DNA of 64,000 nt from Anaerolineales bacterium UBA2395 (GCA_002343775.1 DDSH01000022.1:155599-219598), one strand, 5' to 3'. Positions 9,510-18,845 are shown, counted from the first letter of the stretch. Translations and numbers: made by a program. Notes: a model not told the origin generated them from the sequence alone.

Positions 9510-10457
9510 CTAGGACAATTTTCGAATCAATTCCGGCACAGCCTTTGCAGGCTTGCGATGAACCATCCACGATATACCCGACAAAATACCCAACAGGCGG
9601 GCAAGGCGCGGTTTGAACGTATGCCGATTCATCTTGATGATCGAGCCAACCAACCGATACAAGGCTTGCGACCCGCTCCAAACAAGGTATCGAAAAAGAT
9701 GAAACCAGCCCTTATGTTTTGCAATGGCAATGATGCGGCTGCGTTCGAGAAAATAGTTGTTGATCGGGCTTCCCACCCCGCCGGTGGTAACGCTACCGTA
9801 ATGCCATAGTTTTGCGTGCGGGGTGTAATAGATCTTCCAGCCCGCTTTTTTAGCGCGCAGTTGCCAGTCGAATTCCTCACATTGCAGAAAGAACTGCGGA
9901 TCGTACCCGCCGATTTGGTCGTACAACCGTTGGTTGACGAGGGTGTAGACGTCATCCACGAACGCGCGTTCCTCCATCGCTTCATACTGACCCGCGTCCT
10001 TTTCCTCATACCCGATATAGTCTCCCGACCCTTGAATGGGGTCGTCCTTTTTCCCAACCGACTGGAACACATCGCGCCGGTCATGGAAATACACTTTGCC
10101 GGTAACAAAACCCGCGCGGTCTTGCGCTTCAGCAGCGTCTACTAGCGCTGTCAATGCATGGCGGTCGATCTCGGTGTCGTTGTTCATGACAAGGAAGTAG
10201 TCCGCGCCCAGATCGGCAGCGTATTCGAGCCCAGCGTCAAACCCGCCTGCGTACCCTCGGTTGGGTTTGAGCGCGAGGATATGCACCTGTGGAAAATTCG
10301 CCCGCAAAAAAGACTGTGTCTCATCAGAAGAACCGTTGTCAATCACAACAACTTCGTAATTCAAGTAGTCCATGCCCAGTACGGTAGGCAGGCAGCCCTT
10401 CAGCCATCTGACGCCGTTGTAGCTCAGGATGAGAACGAAGACCTTCGGGATATTCAT
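9510..10457 (-). CDS. Glycosyltransferase family 2 (GT-A fold)
   Basis: A 315-residue GT2 enzyme of the rhamnosyltransferase-like subgroup. It opens with VFVLILSYNGVRWLKGCLP, has VVVIDNGSSDET for nucleotide binding and a DxD-type metal motif in VMNNDTEID near residue 100. Downstream, QCEEFDWQLRAKKAGW matches the ED-x-W acceptor/base region. The C-terminal hydrophobic stretch may sit at the membrane. Four-base overlap with the sulfotransferase gene upstream. Donor sugar unknown. Confidence 0.9.
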   Translation of the reverse strand: MNIPKVFVLILSYNGVRWLKGCLPTVLGMDYLNYEVVVIDNGSSDETQSFLRANFPQVHILALKPNRGYAGGFDAGLEYAADLGADYFLVMNNDTEIDRHALTALVDAAEAQDRAGFVTGKVYFHDRRDVFQSVGKKDDPIQGSGDYIGYEEKDAGQYEAMEERAFVDDVYTLVNQRLYDQIGGYDPQFFLQCEEFDWQLRAKKAGWKIYYTPHAKLWHYGSVTTGGVGSPINNYFLERSRIIAIAKHKGWFHLFRYLVWSGSQALYRLVGSIIKMNRHTFKPRLARLLGILSGISWMVHRKPAKAVPELIRKLS

Positions 10458-11047
10458 GAGTGTGGCATCTCCGAGCTCATGCGCTGGCGATACAGGTTCG
10501 GGTCTACGACCATGCCCATTTTTTCAGCATCCAGTTCAAGGTCCAAAAAGACGCGGAGGTTTTCGATCTGCGGGGTGGGATTTTTCAGCAGGTCGTTGTA
10601 ATTAACATCCAGTCGTTTTACGCGCGGTTGGGTCTTGAACCAAGCATCGACCTGGTTGAGATGCTTGTAGAACAAGCTGACCAAATCATCGGCACTTAGT
10701 TGTTGGTTGCTGCCGCGATGTTCGAGCATGGTGTGCTGCGAGGCGGTGATTTCGAGGATCGCACGTTGCATGAAGATGACGCGATAGTCGAATTGAGTTG
10801 GAAGGTGGGGCAGGAAGACAGCCACGATTTTGACGACCTTCCCTTGCGCATCGGTAATCCAGGCAGAATCACCCTGCGGAAGTTTTTTAACGCGTTCAAG
10901 TTCATAGTAGCCGTTTGGGTTATCCACATCGGCGGTACGGATGTTATCCATGAGCGGGGTCATGCCACCCGCTTCGAGCATCTTCATCATCATGGAAGTG
11001 CCCGAACGTGGCAAACCGGATACGACGGTGATGAATGTATGATTCAT
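10454..11047 (-). CDS. Small sulfotransferase-family protein
   Basis: A 197-residue protein starting with the PAPS 5'-phosphosulfate loop VVSGLPRSGTSMMMKMLEAG, the hallmark of the sulfotransferase superfamily. RVIFMQRAILEITASQ resembles the conserved strand-helix that carries the 3'-phosphate-binding Arg/Ser, though the usual R-P segment is altered. Family members transfer sulfate from PAPS to sugar or protein hydroxyls. It is shorter than typical members (about 250-300) but complete, with stop overlapping the GT2 start. It may sulfate the exported glycan. Confidence 0.8.
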   Translation of the reverse strand: MNHTFITVVSGLPRSGTSMMMKMLEAGGMTPLMDNIRTADVDNPNGYYELERVKKLPQGDSAWITDAQGKVVKIVAVFLPHLPTQFDYRVIFMQRAILEITASQHTMLEHRGSNQQLSADDLVSLFYKHLNQVDAWFKTQPRVKRLDVNYNDLLKNPTPQIENLRVFLDLELDAEKMGMVVDPNLYRQRMSSEMPHS

Positions 11048-11056
11048 AGATGCAAC

Positions 11057-12214
11057 CTATCCATTCGAGTCGAATTCCTGCAAAGCCTCGATGACATAAT
11101 CCACTTCCACATCAGTCAAATCTGGGAACAAGGGCAGGGTGATGAAGGTTTGCCAGAGTTGTTTTGAGACGGGAATCGGGTCGTCGAATTGCGAGAACAA
11201 GGGGTGCAGCGGCAGCGGCAGGAAATGCACACCTGTTGCAATGCCGAGTTTCTTCAGGTGGATGATGAGCTTGTCACGCTGGTCGCAGCGTACGCCGAAC
11301 AGCCAGTAGGCACCATTCTCCAGCTCATAGGGCAGGAGCGGCTTGATCGTTTTGCAACCCTTGATACCTTCAAGGTAGCGGCGGATAATCTCTGCGCGGC
11401 GGGCGTTCATTCGGTCGAGTTTCTTCATCTGTGCAAGACCAATCGCTGCCATGACGTCGTTCATGTTGTATTTGTAGCCGAGCACGGCGATCTCGTAATA
11501 CCAGTGACGGGCATCGAGCATTTCCTGGCTGGTGTATCCCGCCGAGCGCTTCCAGGTATCCTTGTCGATGCCAACCCAGCGATAGGCGCGGAGCGGTTCG
11601 ATGAGGTTGACCTGATCGGAGCAAATCATGCCGCCATCACCGGTGGTCATGCTTTTCTTTTCCTCGAAACTAAAACAGCCGATGTCGCCCCACATGCCCA
11701 GGCGTTTTCCTTTGTAATAGCCGCCCGCGCAGTGGGCGCAATCTTCGATCACTGCCAGATGATGAGCCTTCGCAATCTCCAACAAATTTTCCATCGGCAC
11801 AGGATGACCACCCAAATGCACCGGGATGACCGCCACGCAATTCTGCGCGATCTTTCGTTCCATGTCGTTCAAATCCATTGAAAGTGTGACCGGATCCACA
11901 TCCACGAACACCGGGACAAGGTCGTTGTACAACACAGCCGTGGCAGTGGATGCAAACGTGATGGCAGGGATGAGAACTTTGGAGCCGCGTGGAAAATGGT
12001 AGGCAGTGAGCGCAAGATGCAAAGCAGCTGTGGCGGAGTTCACACCCACCGACATTTTCGCGCCAATGTATTCACTCCATTCATTTTCAAACTGCGAAAC
12101 AAGCGGTCCCAAGCCCAGCCAGGCACGTTCGAAAACGCCGCGCAGGTTTTCAAGTTCCTCCTCCCCCACGCTGGGTTTGAACAGGCGGACTTGCATGCGA
12201 GGTTTATCGGACAT
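11057..12214 (-). CDS. DegT/DnrJ/EryC1/StrS-family sugar aminotransferase
   Basis: A 385-residue PLP-dependent sugar aminotransferase. It retains the PLP lysine in FSFEEKKSMTTGDGGMI, the glycine-rich region of a fold-type I enzyme and VIEDCAHCAGG. This lysine, and the length below 437, argue against a CDP-4-keto-6-deoxyglucose 3-dehydrase, where a His replaces Lys. It lies directly downstream of RmlC-like, RfbG-like and RfbF-like genes, so the substrate is probably a CDP-linked 4-keto-6-deoxy sugar. AGGAG stands eight bases upstream of the ATG. Confidence 0.9.
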   Translation of the reverse strand: MSDKPRMQVRLFKPSVGEEELENLRGVFERAWLGLGPLVSQFENEWSEYIGAKMSVGVNSATAALHLALTAYHFPRGSKVLIPAITFASTATAVLYNDLVPVFVDVDPVTLSMDLNDMERKIAQNCVAVIPVHLGGHPVPMENLLEIAKAHHLAVIEDCAHCAGGYYKGKRLGMWGDIGCFSFEEKKSMTTGDGGMICSDQVNLIEPLRAYRWVGIDKDTWKRSAGYTSQEMLDARHWYYEIAVLGYKYNMNDVMAAIGLAQMKKLDRMNARRAEIIRRYLEGIKGCKTIKPLLPYELENGAYWLFGVRCDQRDKLIIHLKKLGIATGVHFLPLPLHPLFSQFDDPIPVSKQLWQTFITLPLFPDLTDVEVDYVIEALQEFDSNG

Positions 12215-12230
12215 TCATCATCTCCTGTCG

Positions 12231-12800
12231 TTAACCAAAACCACAATTGTCCAACGTGAACGGTGAAATAAAATCGGAGAAACGCGGCAGATTCTGGTCT
12301 TTGGCAGAGACGAACGGCGAATGCGCAGACCAGTCGATCTTAAGGGTTTCATCATCCCAACGAATGCCGCCCTCAGATTCGGACGCATAGCAGGCATCTA
12401 CGTGATAATGAACGATGGCGTTTTCGGTCAAAGAACAGAAGCCATGCGCGAATCCTTTGGGGATGTAGGCATAGTTAAATTTATCCGCAGATAATTCGAG
12501 CGCTTCCCACTGACCGAATGTTGGGGAGTCGCTGCGGAGGTCGACGAACACATCGAGCACGACTCCCGACAAAGCGCGCACCAGTTTGGTCTCGGTGTGG
12601 GGCGGCTTCTGAAAGTGGAGTCCGCGCAGGGTCCATTTATGAAGCGACATGGATTGATTCTCCTGAAGCCAGCCTGTGATTAATCCATGTTCGGCGAAGA
12701 TATTACGGTCGAAGGTTCGCATGAAATAGCCGCGCTCATCCCGTTTCGGTGTCAGGCGAATTTCATAACATCCATGCAATCGAAGCGGTTTGATATCCAT
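12231..12800 (-). CDS. RmlC-like dTDP/CDP-4-keto sugar 3,5-epimerase
   Basis: A 189-residue cupin of the RmlC family. Catalytic landmarks are the His in TLRGLHFQKPPH and the region IPKGFAHGFCSLTENA followed by YHVDACYASESEGGIRWDD. Family members epimerise the 3 and/or 5 position of a nucleotide 4-keto-6-deoxy hexose; AscE of the ascarylose route is a CDP-using example. Because it follows CDP-glucose genes and no RmlA or RmlB is visible, a CDP substrate is inferred. The ATG overlaps the upstream stop by one base (TGATG). Confidence 0.88.
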   Translation of the reverse strand: MDIKPLRLHGCYEIRLTPKRDERGYFMRTFDRNIFAEHGLITGWLQENQSMSLHKWTLRGLHFQKPPHTETKLVRALSGVVLDVFVDLRSDSPTFGQWEALELSADKFNYAYIPKGFAHGFCSLTENAIVHYHVDACYASESEGGIRWDDETLKIDWSAHSPFVSAKDQNLPRFSDFISPFTLDNCGFG

Positions 12801-13873
12801 CACAACAGATCCCGCATTCTCTCGTTTTCAAGTTTGAAGAAGCGTGTGTACCATTCCACGGTTTTTTGAAGACCAAGATCCAGGTCAATGGCTGGCTCCC
12901 ATCCCAGGGCAGTTTTTGCAAATTCATAACTGACATGCTGTTCGGGAATCTCATGACGGGCGGCATCCTGAACAACCGGCGCGAGGTCTGTCCGACCCAA
13001 AGCGGATAAAATTTTTTGCGCCACGTCCAACACCGTGTGGGATCGCATCGCCCCAAAATTGATGGCGGTTCCCGCGGCGAGCTTCCCCTGCAAGGCGGCG
13101 GAGAGTGTCTTCATGTAAGCGTGGATGATATCGCCCGCGTAAATGTAATCGCGCCTGAGCAAACCGTTGCTGCGAATGAGCGGAGGCTCGCCAAAAAGCG
13201 CCGAGCGGATCGTGCCGGGGATCAGACGATCCCAATGCAAATCCCCCTCGCCGTAAATGTTTCCGCTTCGTACGATGACGATGGGCATGTTGAAGGCTCT
13301 GGCGTACGTTTGAGCGAGCAGGTCGCCACAAAGTTTGGAGGCATCGTAAGGATGGTCATATCCCATGAGCGCCGAAGACTCGTCATACGCCCTCGGCTGA
13401 TTGCCATAGACCTTGTCCGTGGAGATCCAGATGATGGTCTTGATGCGCTTACCAACGTTGCGGCATGCTTCCAAAAGGTTATATGCGCCGCGCACGTTGC
13501 TTTCCATCGTATCGACAACCGAATCCATTGCCGTATCCACGAGAGGCTGGGCAGCGAGATGAAATATCACCTCCGGGTTGGTGCGCCCAACGATGCGCAG
13601 GCAGTCATGAAAGTCTGCCAGATTGCCGTGATAAACCGACGACCCAATGGGAAGCATCTGGCGCTCATAATCCAACACGAATAGTGAGGGATGCGCGCCT
13701 AATTCGCTCAACGTGTGCAAGAGGTGGCTGCCGATAAAACCCGTGCCACCGGTAATCAATATGGCGCGTTCCTTCAATCGCGCGAGATGCGAGTCCTGAA
13801 CATACTCGCTCAAATCTTCACGCGGATAGTCAGGAAACCCACCCGGTTGAAAAGAAGACATCCACATTCCCAT
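12800..13873 (-). CDS. rfbG: CDP-glucose 4,6-dehydratase-like SDR enzyme
   Basis: A short-chain dehydrogenase of the extended family. ILITGGTGFIGSHLLHTL binds NAD, HLAAQPLVD is conserved, STDKVYGN and YDASKLCGDLLAQTYAR hold the catalytic Thr and Tyr-x-x-x-Lys. The STDK rather than STDE form is typical of the CDP-glucose branch. It would convert CDP-glucose to CDP-4-keto-6-deoxyglucose. The longest frame starts with TTG at 13888; I take the first ATG, 13873, just past the stop of the cytidylyltransferase gene. The N-terminus is about 20 residues longer than usual before the Rossmann motif. Confidence 0.85.
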   Translation of the reverse strand: MGMWMSSFQPGGFPDYPREDLSEYVQDSHLARLKERAILITGGTGFIGSHLLHTLSELGAHPSLFVLDYERQMLPIGSSVYHGNLADFHDCLRIVGRTNPEVIFHLAAQPLVDTAMDSVVDTMESNVRGAYNLLEACRNVGKRIKTIIWISTDKVYGNQPRAYDESSALMGYDHPYDASKLCGDLLAQTYARAFNMPIVIVRSGNIYGEGDLHWDRLIPGTIRSALFGEPPLIRSNGLLRRDYIYAGDIIHAYMKTLSAALQGKLAAGTAINFGAMRSHTVLDVAQKILSALGRTDLAPVVQDAARHEIPEQHVSYEFAKTALGWEPAIDLDLGLQKTVEWYTRFFKLENERMRDLL

Positions 13874-13875
13874 GT

Positions 13876-14649
13876 TCAAGAGTTCCAAACCTTCCAGGGC
13901 GCTTCATCAGATTGCCATAGCCCTTGCAAATAGCGGACATCGCGCAGGGTATCCATGCACTGCCAAAACCCCTGATGCTGATATGCCGCCAGCTGGTTAT
14001 CTGCCACCAGCATCTCAACCGACTCGCGTTCCCAATCCGTCGAATCGCCGCTGATATAGTTCAGCACCTGCGGTTCGAGCACGAAGAATCCGCCGTTGAT
14101 CCAGCCTTCGCCGATCTGTGGCTTTTCCTTGAATTCCACAACATGGTTGTTCGCGAGCACCATCCCGCCAAAGCGCGCCGGCGGGCGGACAGCTGTCACA
14201 GTGGCGAGCCTTCCCTGCTGTTGATGGAAGTCAATCAAGCGGCGAACATCCACATTCGAGACACCGTCTCCATACGTCAACATAAAACGTTCATTACCGA
14301 TCAACGAACCGAGGCGTTTGATGCGCCCACCCGTTTCCGTTTGGAAGCCTGTATCCACAAGATGAACGACCCAGTCCTCAGCTTCGCCATCATGCACATC
14401 CACCCTGCCATCTCGCATACAAACCGTCAGGTTGCTGTGCAATTGGTGATAGTTGATAAAGAAATTCTTGATGAACTCGCCTTTGTACCCAAGCGCGAGA
14501 ATAAATTCGTTGAAGCCATGGGAGGCATAGATCTTCATAATATGCCAAAGGATCGGCCGCCCGCCGATCTCCACCATTGGTTTTGGACGAACCTCTGTTT
14601 CCTCAGACAGGCGCGTACCCAATCCACCAGCCAGAATGACCACTTTCAT
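13876..14649 (-). CDS. rfbF: Glucose-1-phosphate cytidylyltransferase
   Basis: A 257-residue nucleotidyltransferase with the signature VVILAGGLGTRLSEET followed by RPKPMVEIGGRPILWHIM. This, and the residues YGDGVSNVD and GWINGGFFVLEP, match the RfbF/DdhA family that makes CDP-glucose from CTP and glucose 1-phosphate. The start at 14649 places the motif at the N-terminus as in characterised members; it overlaps the O-antigen ligase stop by four bases. First committed step of the CDP-sugar branch encoded by the next three genes. Confidence 0.93.
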   Translation of the reverse strand: MKVVILAGGLGTRLSEETEVRPKPMVEIGGRPILWHIMKIYASHGFNEFILALGYKGEFIKNFFINYHQLHSNLTVCMRDGRVDVHDGEAEDWVVHLVDTGFQTETGGRIKRLGSLIGNERFMLTYGDGVSNVDVRRLIDFHQQQGRLATVTAVRPPARFGGMVLANNHVVEFKEKPQIGEGWINGGFFVLEPQVLNYISGDSTDWERESVEMLVADNQLAAYQHQGFWQCMDTLRDVRYLQGLWQSDEAPWKVWNS

Positions 14650-16175
14650 GATGAGCCTCTGCGCTTCGCCACGGACCTCATGCCTGCCCTGCCGCCCCAA
14701 GCGGATCCTCGCCTTTGGAGTTGTTGAGTCCGCTTTGCATTTGGAGAGAGGGATTCCTTTTCACGCAAGGCAAGCGAGACTTCAAAGACCCCCATCCCCA
14801 CGGCGAAAAAGGCAAGGTTAAACCTTTCAACCAGCATGGGCGCAATCGAATTGCTGATCATGGCGACGGTCAATGCAATCGCAAAACCTAGCGACGCCAT
14901 CCGCAGCATGTGGTCGGGGATGTCCTGCCATTTGCGGAAAATGCGATGAAGAAATGCGGTGAGCATCCACAAGAAAAAGAGCAATCCAAACAAACCCGTT
15001 TTGAGCCACAGCCACAAATATCCGTTGTGGATGTAACTCTGCAACTGGTCGCCTTCATAGAAACTGGGGCGGTATTGCGTTTTCAGCCCGATACCCAACC
15101 AGGGGCTTTGGGAAATCTGCACCCAGGCATATTGTGTCTCGTTGTACCGCCACAGAAGGGTTTCTTCCGAAGAAAGCGGGTCAGTGGTGAACAGGTGGTT
15201 GAAACGGTCAACCAGCGCAACAGGGTATTGCAGGATACCCGCTTCGGGGGCAAAGAATCGCAAAGATAGGAATACAAAACCCGCCACCAGAATCAACGCC
15301 GCCATGCCTTGCAACAACCTCCCGCGCTGGGATTGTCTCAATAACAGCCACAAGATGCATAAGCCAGCCGCGCTCGAAATAACGATATTTCTGCCCAAGG
15401 AGGTGAGCATGCCCACGCCCAAAGCAAGGATCGCCAACAAAAGCAGCGCCAGGTTCAGGCGTCTCCGCTCTGCGGCAAGTAGGCAGAACAGCGCAGCGAT
15501 GGCAAGCAGGATGGAGGTAAACCCGGGATGGAATGCCCGCACAGGTTCGGTGCCGAATCCTGCTTGCAACGTCTGTGTGGTGATGATAATCACTGAAAGC
15601 ACACCAATGACGAAGACGCCGTAGACAAGTCGTTTGATCTGCGCTTCGGCGCGCACCAACCCGACCACTACGAAAAAGGCGGTGTAATACAGGAAAATTC
15701 GCGCCTCATAGGTGGTATAGCTAAAGTTGATGCCATGCAGAGTGACCGCCGTAGCAATACCGCCAAATACCGAAATGCAAAAGAGGATCAGCGGCAGGGT
15801 AACCGGCGTTTTGAGAACCCGAAAGGACGGTTCCGCCCAGAGCCGCAGCGCCAAAAGCCCCAACAGGGAAATCAGAATTAAATCGGATATCTGAAAGCGC
15901 CCCACCCCAAGGTTTATGTACGGGTTAAATTGTGAAGGTATCAAGCCGGATGTGTATGCCAGCATTGCAAGTAGCGGCAATTCAGGTGTTTTGAAGAATA
16001 TCCCCAGCACAATGGGAAACAGCAGTATTCCAATGGTTGGAAGTGAACCCACTATGAGCAGGCAGAGCCCAATCAAGACACCGGCGGTGACCCCAACGAA
16101 GATATCCATGCGTGGCAATAACCCTTTCCACCCCTTGAAATTCCAATTGCCGCGCATGGCTTCGGTGATTCGCAT
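14646..16175 (-). CDS. O-antigen ligase / Wzy-type polymerase family membrane protein
   Basis: About 509 residues with ten or more membrane segments and a large loop containing WLGIGLKTQYRP and YIHNGYLWLWLKTGLFG, the region conserved in the O-antigen ligase (Wzy_C) family. Members polymerise repeat units or attach glycans on the outer face of the cytoplasmic membrane. The open frame reaches back to a TTG at 16226 inside the preceding gene; the ATG at 16175 avoids most overlap. It ends in a basic, possibly disordered tail. Polymerase and ligase roles cannot be told apart from sequence. Confidence 0.85.
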   Translation of the reverse strand: MRITEAMRGNWNFKGWKGLLPRMDIFVGVTAGVLIGLCLLIVGSLPTIGILLFPIVLGIFFKTPELPLLAMLAYTSGLIPSQFNPYINLGVGRFQISDLILISLLGLLALRLWAEPSFRVLKTPVTLPLILFCISVFGGIATAVTLHGINFSYTTYEARIFLYYTAFFVVVGLVRAEAQIKRLVYGVFVIGVLSVIIITTQTLQAGFGTEPVRAFHPGFTSILLAIAALFCLLAAERRRLNLALLLLAILALGVGMLTSLGRNIVISSAAGLCILWLLLRQSQRGRLLQGMAALILVAGFVFLSLRFFAPEAGILQYPVALVDRFNHLFTTDPLSSEETLLWRYNETQYAWVQISQSPWLGIGLKTQYRPSFYEGDQLQSYIHNGYLWLWLKTGLFGLLFFLWMLTAFLHRIFRKWQDIPDHMLRMASLGFAIALTVAMISNSIAPMLVERFNLAFFAVGMGVFEVSLALREKESLSPNAKRTQQLQRRGSAWGGRAGMRSVAKRRGSS

Positions 16176-16212
16176 GGTTGAAAATCCTATATTACTGCGA
16201 CGTTGTTTGATA

Positions 16213-17319
16213 TCATTGCACGGCAACCGGCATGTTCGCGATCTCGGAAGCCACCACCTCTACCTGCTCCACGGTCATTTCCGGGAACATGGGCAGGGAT
16301 AGGATCTCGTTGCAGAGTTTTTCTGCAATGGGGAATTGCCCGTGCTTATCCGTTCCATTCGCATAGAATGGCTGAAGATGGACCGGGGCTGGGTAGTGAA
16401 TGGCGGTGCCGATGCCGCGTTCCTTCAGATGAGATTGCAGGGCACCCCTGTTCTGTGAACGGATCACGTACAGGTGATATACATGCTGGTAACCGGGCGG
16501 TTCGGAAGGCGTTTCCACATGTCCTTTGAGGAGGCTGTTGTACAACGCTGCCAAACGTCGGCGAGAAGCGGTCCACTCATCCAAATAATTCAACTTAACC
16601 CGCAGGATGGCAGCCTGAAGGTTGTCGAGGCGGTGGTTAAACGGGTGCAGTTCATGCACGTTTTTTACCCGTTGCCCGCAGTTGCGCAGGGCGCGCATCG
16701 TCTCCGCAGCTTTGGCATCATTGGTGGTGATCATGCCACCATCCCCGCAGGCACCCAGGTTCTTGGTGGGATAAAAACTGAAACCTGCCGCATTCCCAAA
16801 GCTGCCGGTACGATATCCCTTGTACATGGCGCCGTGCGCCTGACAGGCATCTTCCACGACGACCAGATTGTATTTTTCAGCGATGCCAAGGATCATGTGC
16901 ATATCCGCTGGAAGTCCGTAAAGATGAACGGGCACAATGGCTTTTGTCTGCGACGTGATCGCATCTTCGATCTTATCCACATCGATGTTCCATGTTTCAG
17001 GGTCAACATCCACAAAGACGGGGGTTGCACCTACAAAGGTAATTGCCGCCGCCGTCGCCGTGAAGGTATGTGCCGGGACGATGACTTCGTGACCGGGTCC
17101 GATACCAAACGCACGCAAGCTCAATTCCAAAGCGGAGAGACCGCTATCCACACCAACGGCATATTTCGTCCCACAATACGCGGCGAATTCCTCCTCCAAC
17201 TTTGAAACATCCTGTCCAAGAATGAAGTCACCTCGATCCAGCACCCCTTGGATCACAGCATTGATCTCGTTTCGCAATTGTTTATGCTGGGTGGTCAATT
17301 CAACAAATGGAATATTCAT
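16213..17319 (-). CDS. DegT/WbpE-like sugar aminotransferase
   Basis: A 368-residue fold-type I PLP enzyme. The PLP lysine is in FSFYPTKNLGACGDGGMI and VVEDACQAHGAMYKGYRTG precedes it, the pattern of WbpE/FdtB-type 3-keto sugar aminotransferases. A strong GAGGAG stands just before the ATG. Its neighbours are an acetyltransferase and an oxidoreductase that match WbpD and WbpB in kind, so the trio probably oxidises C3 of a UDP-sugar, aminates it, then acetylates the amine. No WbpA-type UDP-GlcNAc dehydrogenase is in view, so whether the sugar is an uronic acid is open. Confidence 0.9.
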   Translation of the reverse strand: MNIPFVELTTQHKQLRNEINAVIQGVLDRGDFILGQDVSKLEEEFAAYCGTKYAVGVDSGLSALELSLRAFGIGPGHEVIVPAHTFTATAAAITFVGATPVFVDVDPETWNIDVDKIEDAITSQTKAIVPVHLYGLPADMHMILGIAEKYNLVVVEDACQAHGAMYKGYRTGSFGNAAGFSFYPTKNLGACGDGGMITTNDAKAAETMRALRNCGQRVKNVHELHPFNHRLDNLQAAILRVKLNYLDEWTASRRRLAALYNSLLKGHVETPSEPPGYQHVYHLYVIRSQNRGALQSHLKERGIGTAIHYPAPVHLQPFYANGTDKHGQFPIAEKLCNEILSLPMFPEMTVEQVEVVASEIANMPVAVQ

Positions 17320-17331
17320 GGCTCCTCACTA

Positions 17332-17817
17332 TCAAACTTCTTTTACCGAAATCGGGCGGGCGGGATTTCCGGCAACCACCGCACCCGCTGGCACATCACG
17401 CGTTACGACACTCCCGGTGCCGATCAGCGCCCCCTCTCCAATTGTTACCCCGCAAAGAATTGTGGCATTGCTCCCGATGGAAGCGCGCTTTTTGACCACG
17501 GTTGGCACGCATACCCAATCCGCTTCGGACTGAAGAGAACCGCCCTCAGTGGTGGCGCGGGGATATTTGTCGTTTATGAACATGACTCCATGACCGATGA
17601 AGACTTCATCCTCGATCGTGACACCTTCACAAATGAAGGAATGACTGGAGATTTTGACGCGCTTTCCGATCTTTGCGCCCTTTTGAATCTCAACAAACGT
17701 GCCAATCCGGCTCTCATCGTCCACCTCGCAACCATAGAGGTTCACAAAGGCGTACACCTTCACATTCGCACCCAGTTTTACATCTGGGGCTATACGGGAA
17801 TACTCTGGCGTTCCCAT
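17332..17817 (-). CDS. Left-handed beta-helix N-acetyltransferase (WbpD-like)
   Basis: A 161-residue hexapeptide-repeat protein. Isoleucine-patch repeats run throughout (for example VFIGHGVMFINDKYPRA and ATILCGVTIGEGALIGTGSV), ending in GAVVAGNPARPI, the classical end of the acyl-CoA-binding helix. The segment FINDKYPRA is typical of WbpD/WlbB enzymes acetylating the 3-amino group of UDP-sugars. AGAGG precedes the ATG, and the gene overlaps the oxidoreductase upstream by 28 bases. Works with the adjacent aminotransferase. Confidence 0.9.
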   Translation of the reverse strand: MGTPEYSRIAPDVKLGANVKVYAFVNLYGCEVDDESRIGTFVEIQKGAKIGKRVKISSHSFICEGVTIEDEVFIGHGVMFINDKYPRATTEGGSLQSEADWVCVPTVVKKRASIGSNATILCGVTIGEGALIGTGSVVTRDVPAGAVVAGNPARPISVKEV

Positions 17818-18827
17818 TCGATCACCTCTTGTTTCGATCCATTTTTCATGGAATATTCGGCGGCTTCCAGGATTTTCACCACTCGCAAACCGTCGTAGCC
17901 ATTGCTACGGGGTTGAGTTTGGTTGATAATGGAGTCGAGAAAATGCTGACATTCCTGGCGCAGGGGTTCAATGAACCGGATATTGGGTATTACAATGTCG
18001 CCTGAGCGGTAATTGCATTGAAATTCACCAAACCCGTTTGTATATTCAGGACTCTCGACACCTTTGTCGTAGATCTTTATCTTTTGTTCATTCTCCAGGT
18101 CATTGAAGACCATCATTTTTTTGCTGCCCACCACCGTGACCCGGCGAACCTTGCAGGGATCAAGCCATGAAACATGAATATGGGCCGGGATCTTGCTTGG
18201 GAAGATCAAATTCACATATGCAACATCGGTAATTTCGCCAAAAACGCAGGGCATGCCCTGGGCACTGACCGATTCGGGTGCCTGTCCCAACAGGTATAGA
18301 AGGATCGAAATATCATGCGGCGCCAGATCCCAAAGTACGTTGGAGTCTTTTTGGAACAAGCCAAGGTTCAGCCTGGCGGTATCAATGTAATAAATCTCAC
18401 CCAGTTCCCCGCTTTCGATGTATTGCTTAAGCGCCGCAACCGCGGAGTTATATTGAAATGTATGCCCCACCATCAGAATCAAACCCTTCAGCTCCGCCAA
18501 GTCGATCAATTCTTGTGCATGTTGACTGTTCAATGTGATGGGCTTCTCTACAAGAACATGCAAGCCATGTTCCAGGCAGTCACGCGCAATGGAGTAATGA
18601 AGCGCCGGAGGGGTTGAAATCACCACCGCATCCAGATCCATCTCGAATAGATCCCGGTAATCCTTGGTTAGCTTTATCCCGGGATACAGAGAATGAGCGC
18701 GTTGAAGCCTCTCCTGTTTGACATCGGAGATAGCGACCAATTCCGAGGACGGGAGATCAAAGAAATTACGCGTCAGGTTTGGCCCCCAATATCCATACCC
18801 AATAGTGCCCACCTTGAGCCTGTCCAT
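17790..18827 (-). CDS. Gfo/Idh/MocA-family nucleotide-sugar oxidoreductase (WbpB-like)
   Basis: A 345-residue enzyme with Rossmann motif VGTIGYGYWGPNLTRNF, catalytic lysine motif VLVEKPITLNSQHA and active-site segment DLAPHDISILLYLLG. The GYWGPNL form is typical of WbpB/WlbA-type enzymes that oxidise C3 of UDP-sugars. AAGGAGG stands nine bases upstream of the ATG at 18827, one of the strongest ribosome sites in the window. Gene order oxidoreductase-acetyltransferase-aminotransferase supports a shared 3-amino sugar pathway. Confidence 0.9.
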   Translation of the reverse strand: MDRLKVGTIGYGYWGPNLTRNFFDLPSSELVAISDVKQERLQRAHSLYPGIKLTKDYRDLFEMDLDAVVISTPPALHYSIARDCLEHGLHVLVEKPITLNSQHAQELIDLAELKGLILMVGHTFQYNSAVAALKQYIESGELGEIYYIDTARLNLGLFQKDSNVLWDLAPHDISILLYLLGQAPESVSAQGMPCVFGEITDVAYVNLIFPSKIPAHIHVSWLDPCKVRRVTVVGSKKMMVFNDLENEQKIKIYDKGVESPEYTNGFGEFQCNYRSGDIVIPNIRFIEPLRQECQHFLDSIINQTQPRSNGYDGLRVVKILEAAEYSMKNGSKQEVIEWERQSIPV

Positions 18828-18845
18828 ATTCAAAACCTCCTTTTG

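Noticed and set aside
7363..9681. Longer 772-codon version of the TIM-barrel/oxidoreductase fusion
   Set aside because: The extra N-terminus overlaps the glycosyltransferase gene by over 170 bases, whereas GGAGGAG marks the ATG at 9489.
11057..12214. Reading the DegT gene as a CDP-4-keto-6-deoxyglucose 3-dehydrase (RfbH/E1)
   Set aside because: The PLP lysine is retained where E1 has His, the protein is about 50 residues too short and no iron-sulfur Cys set is seen.
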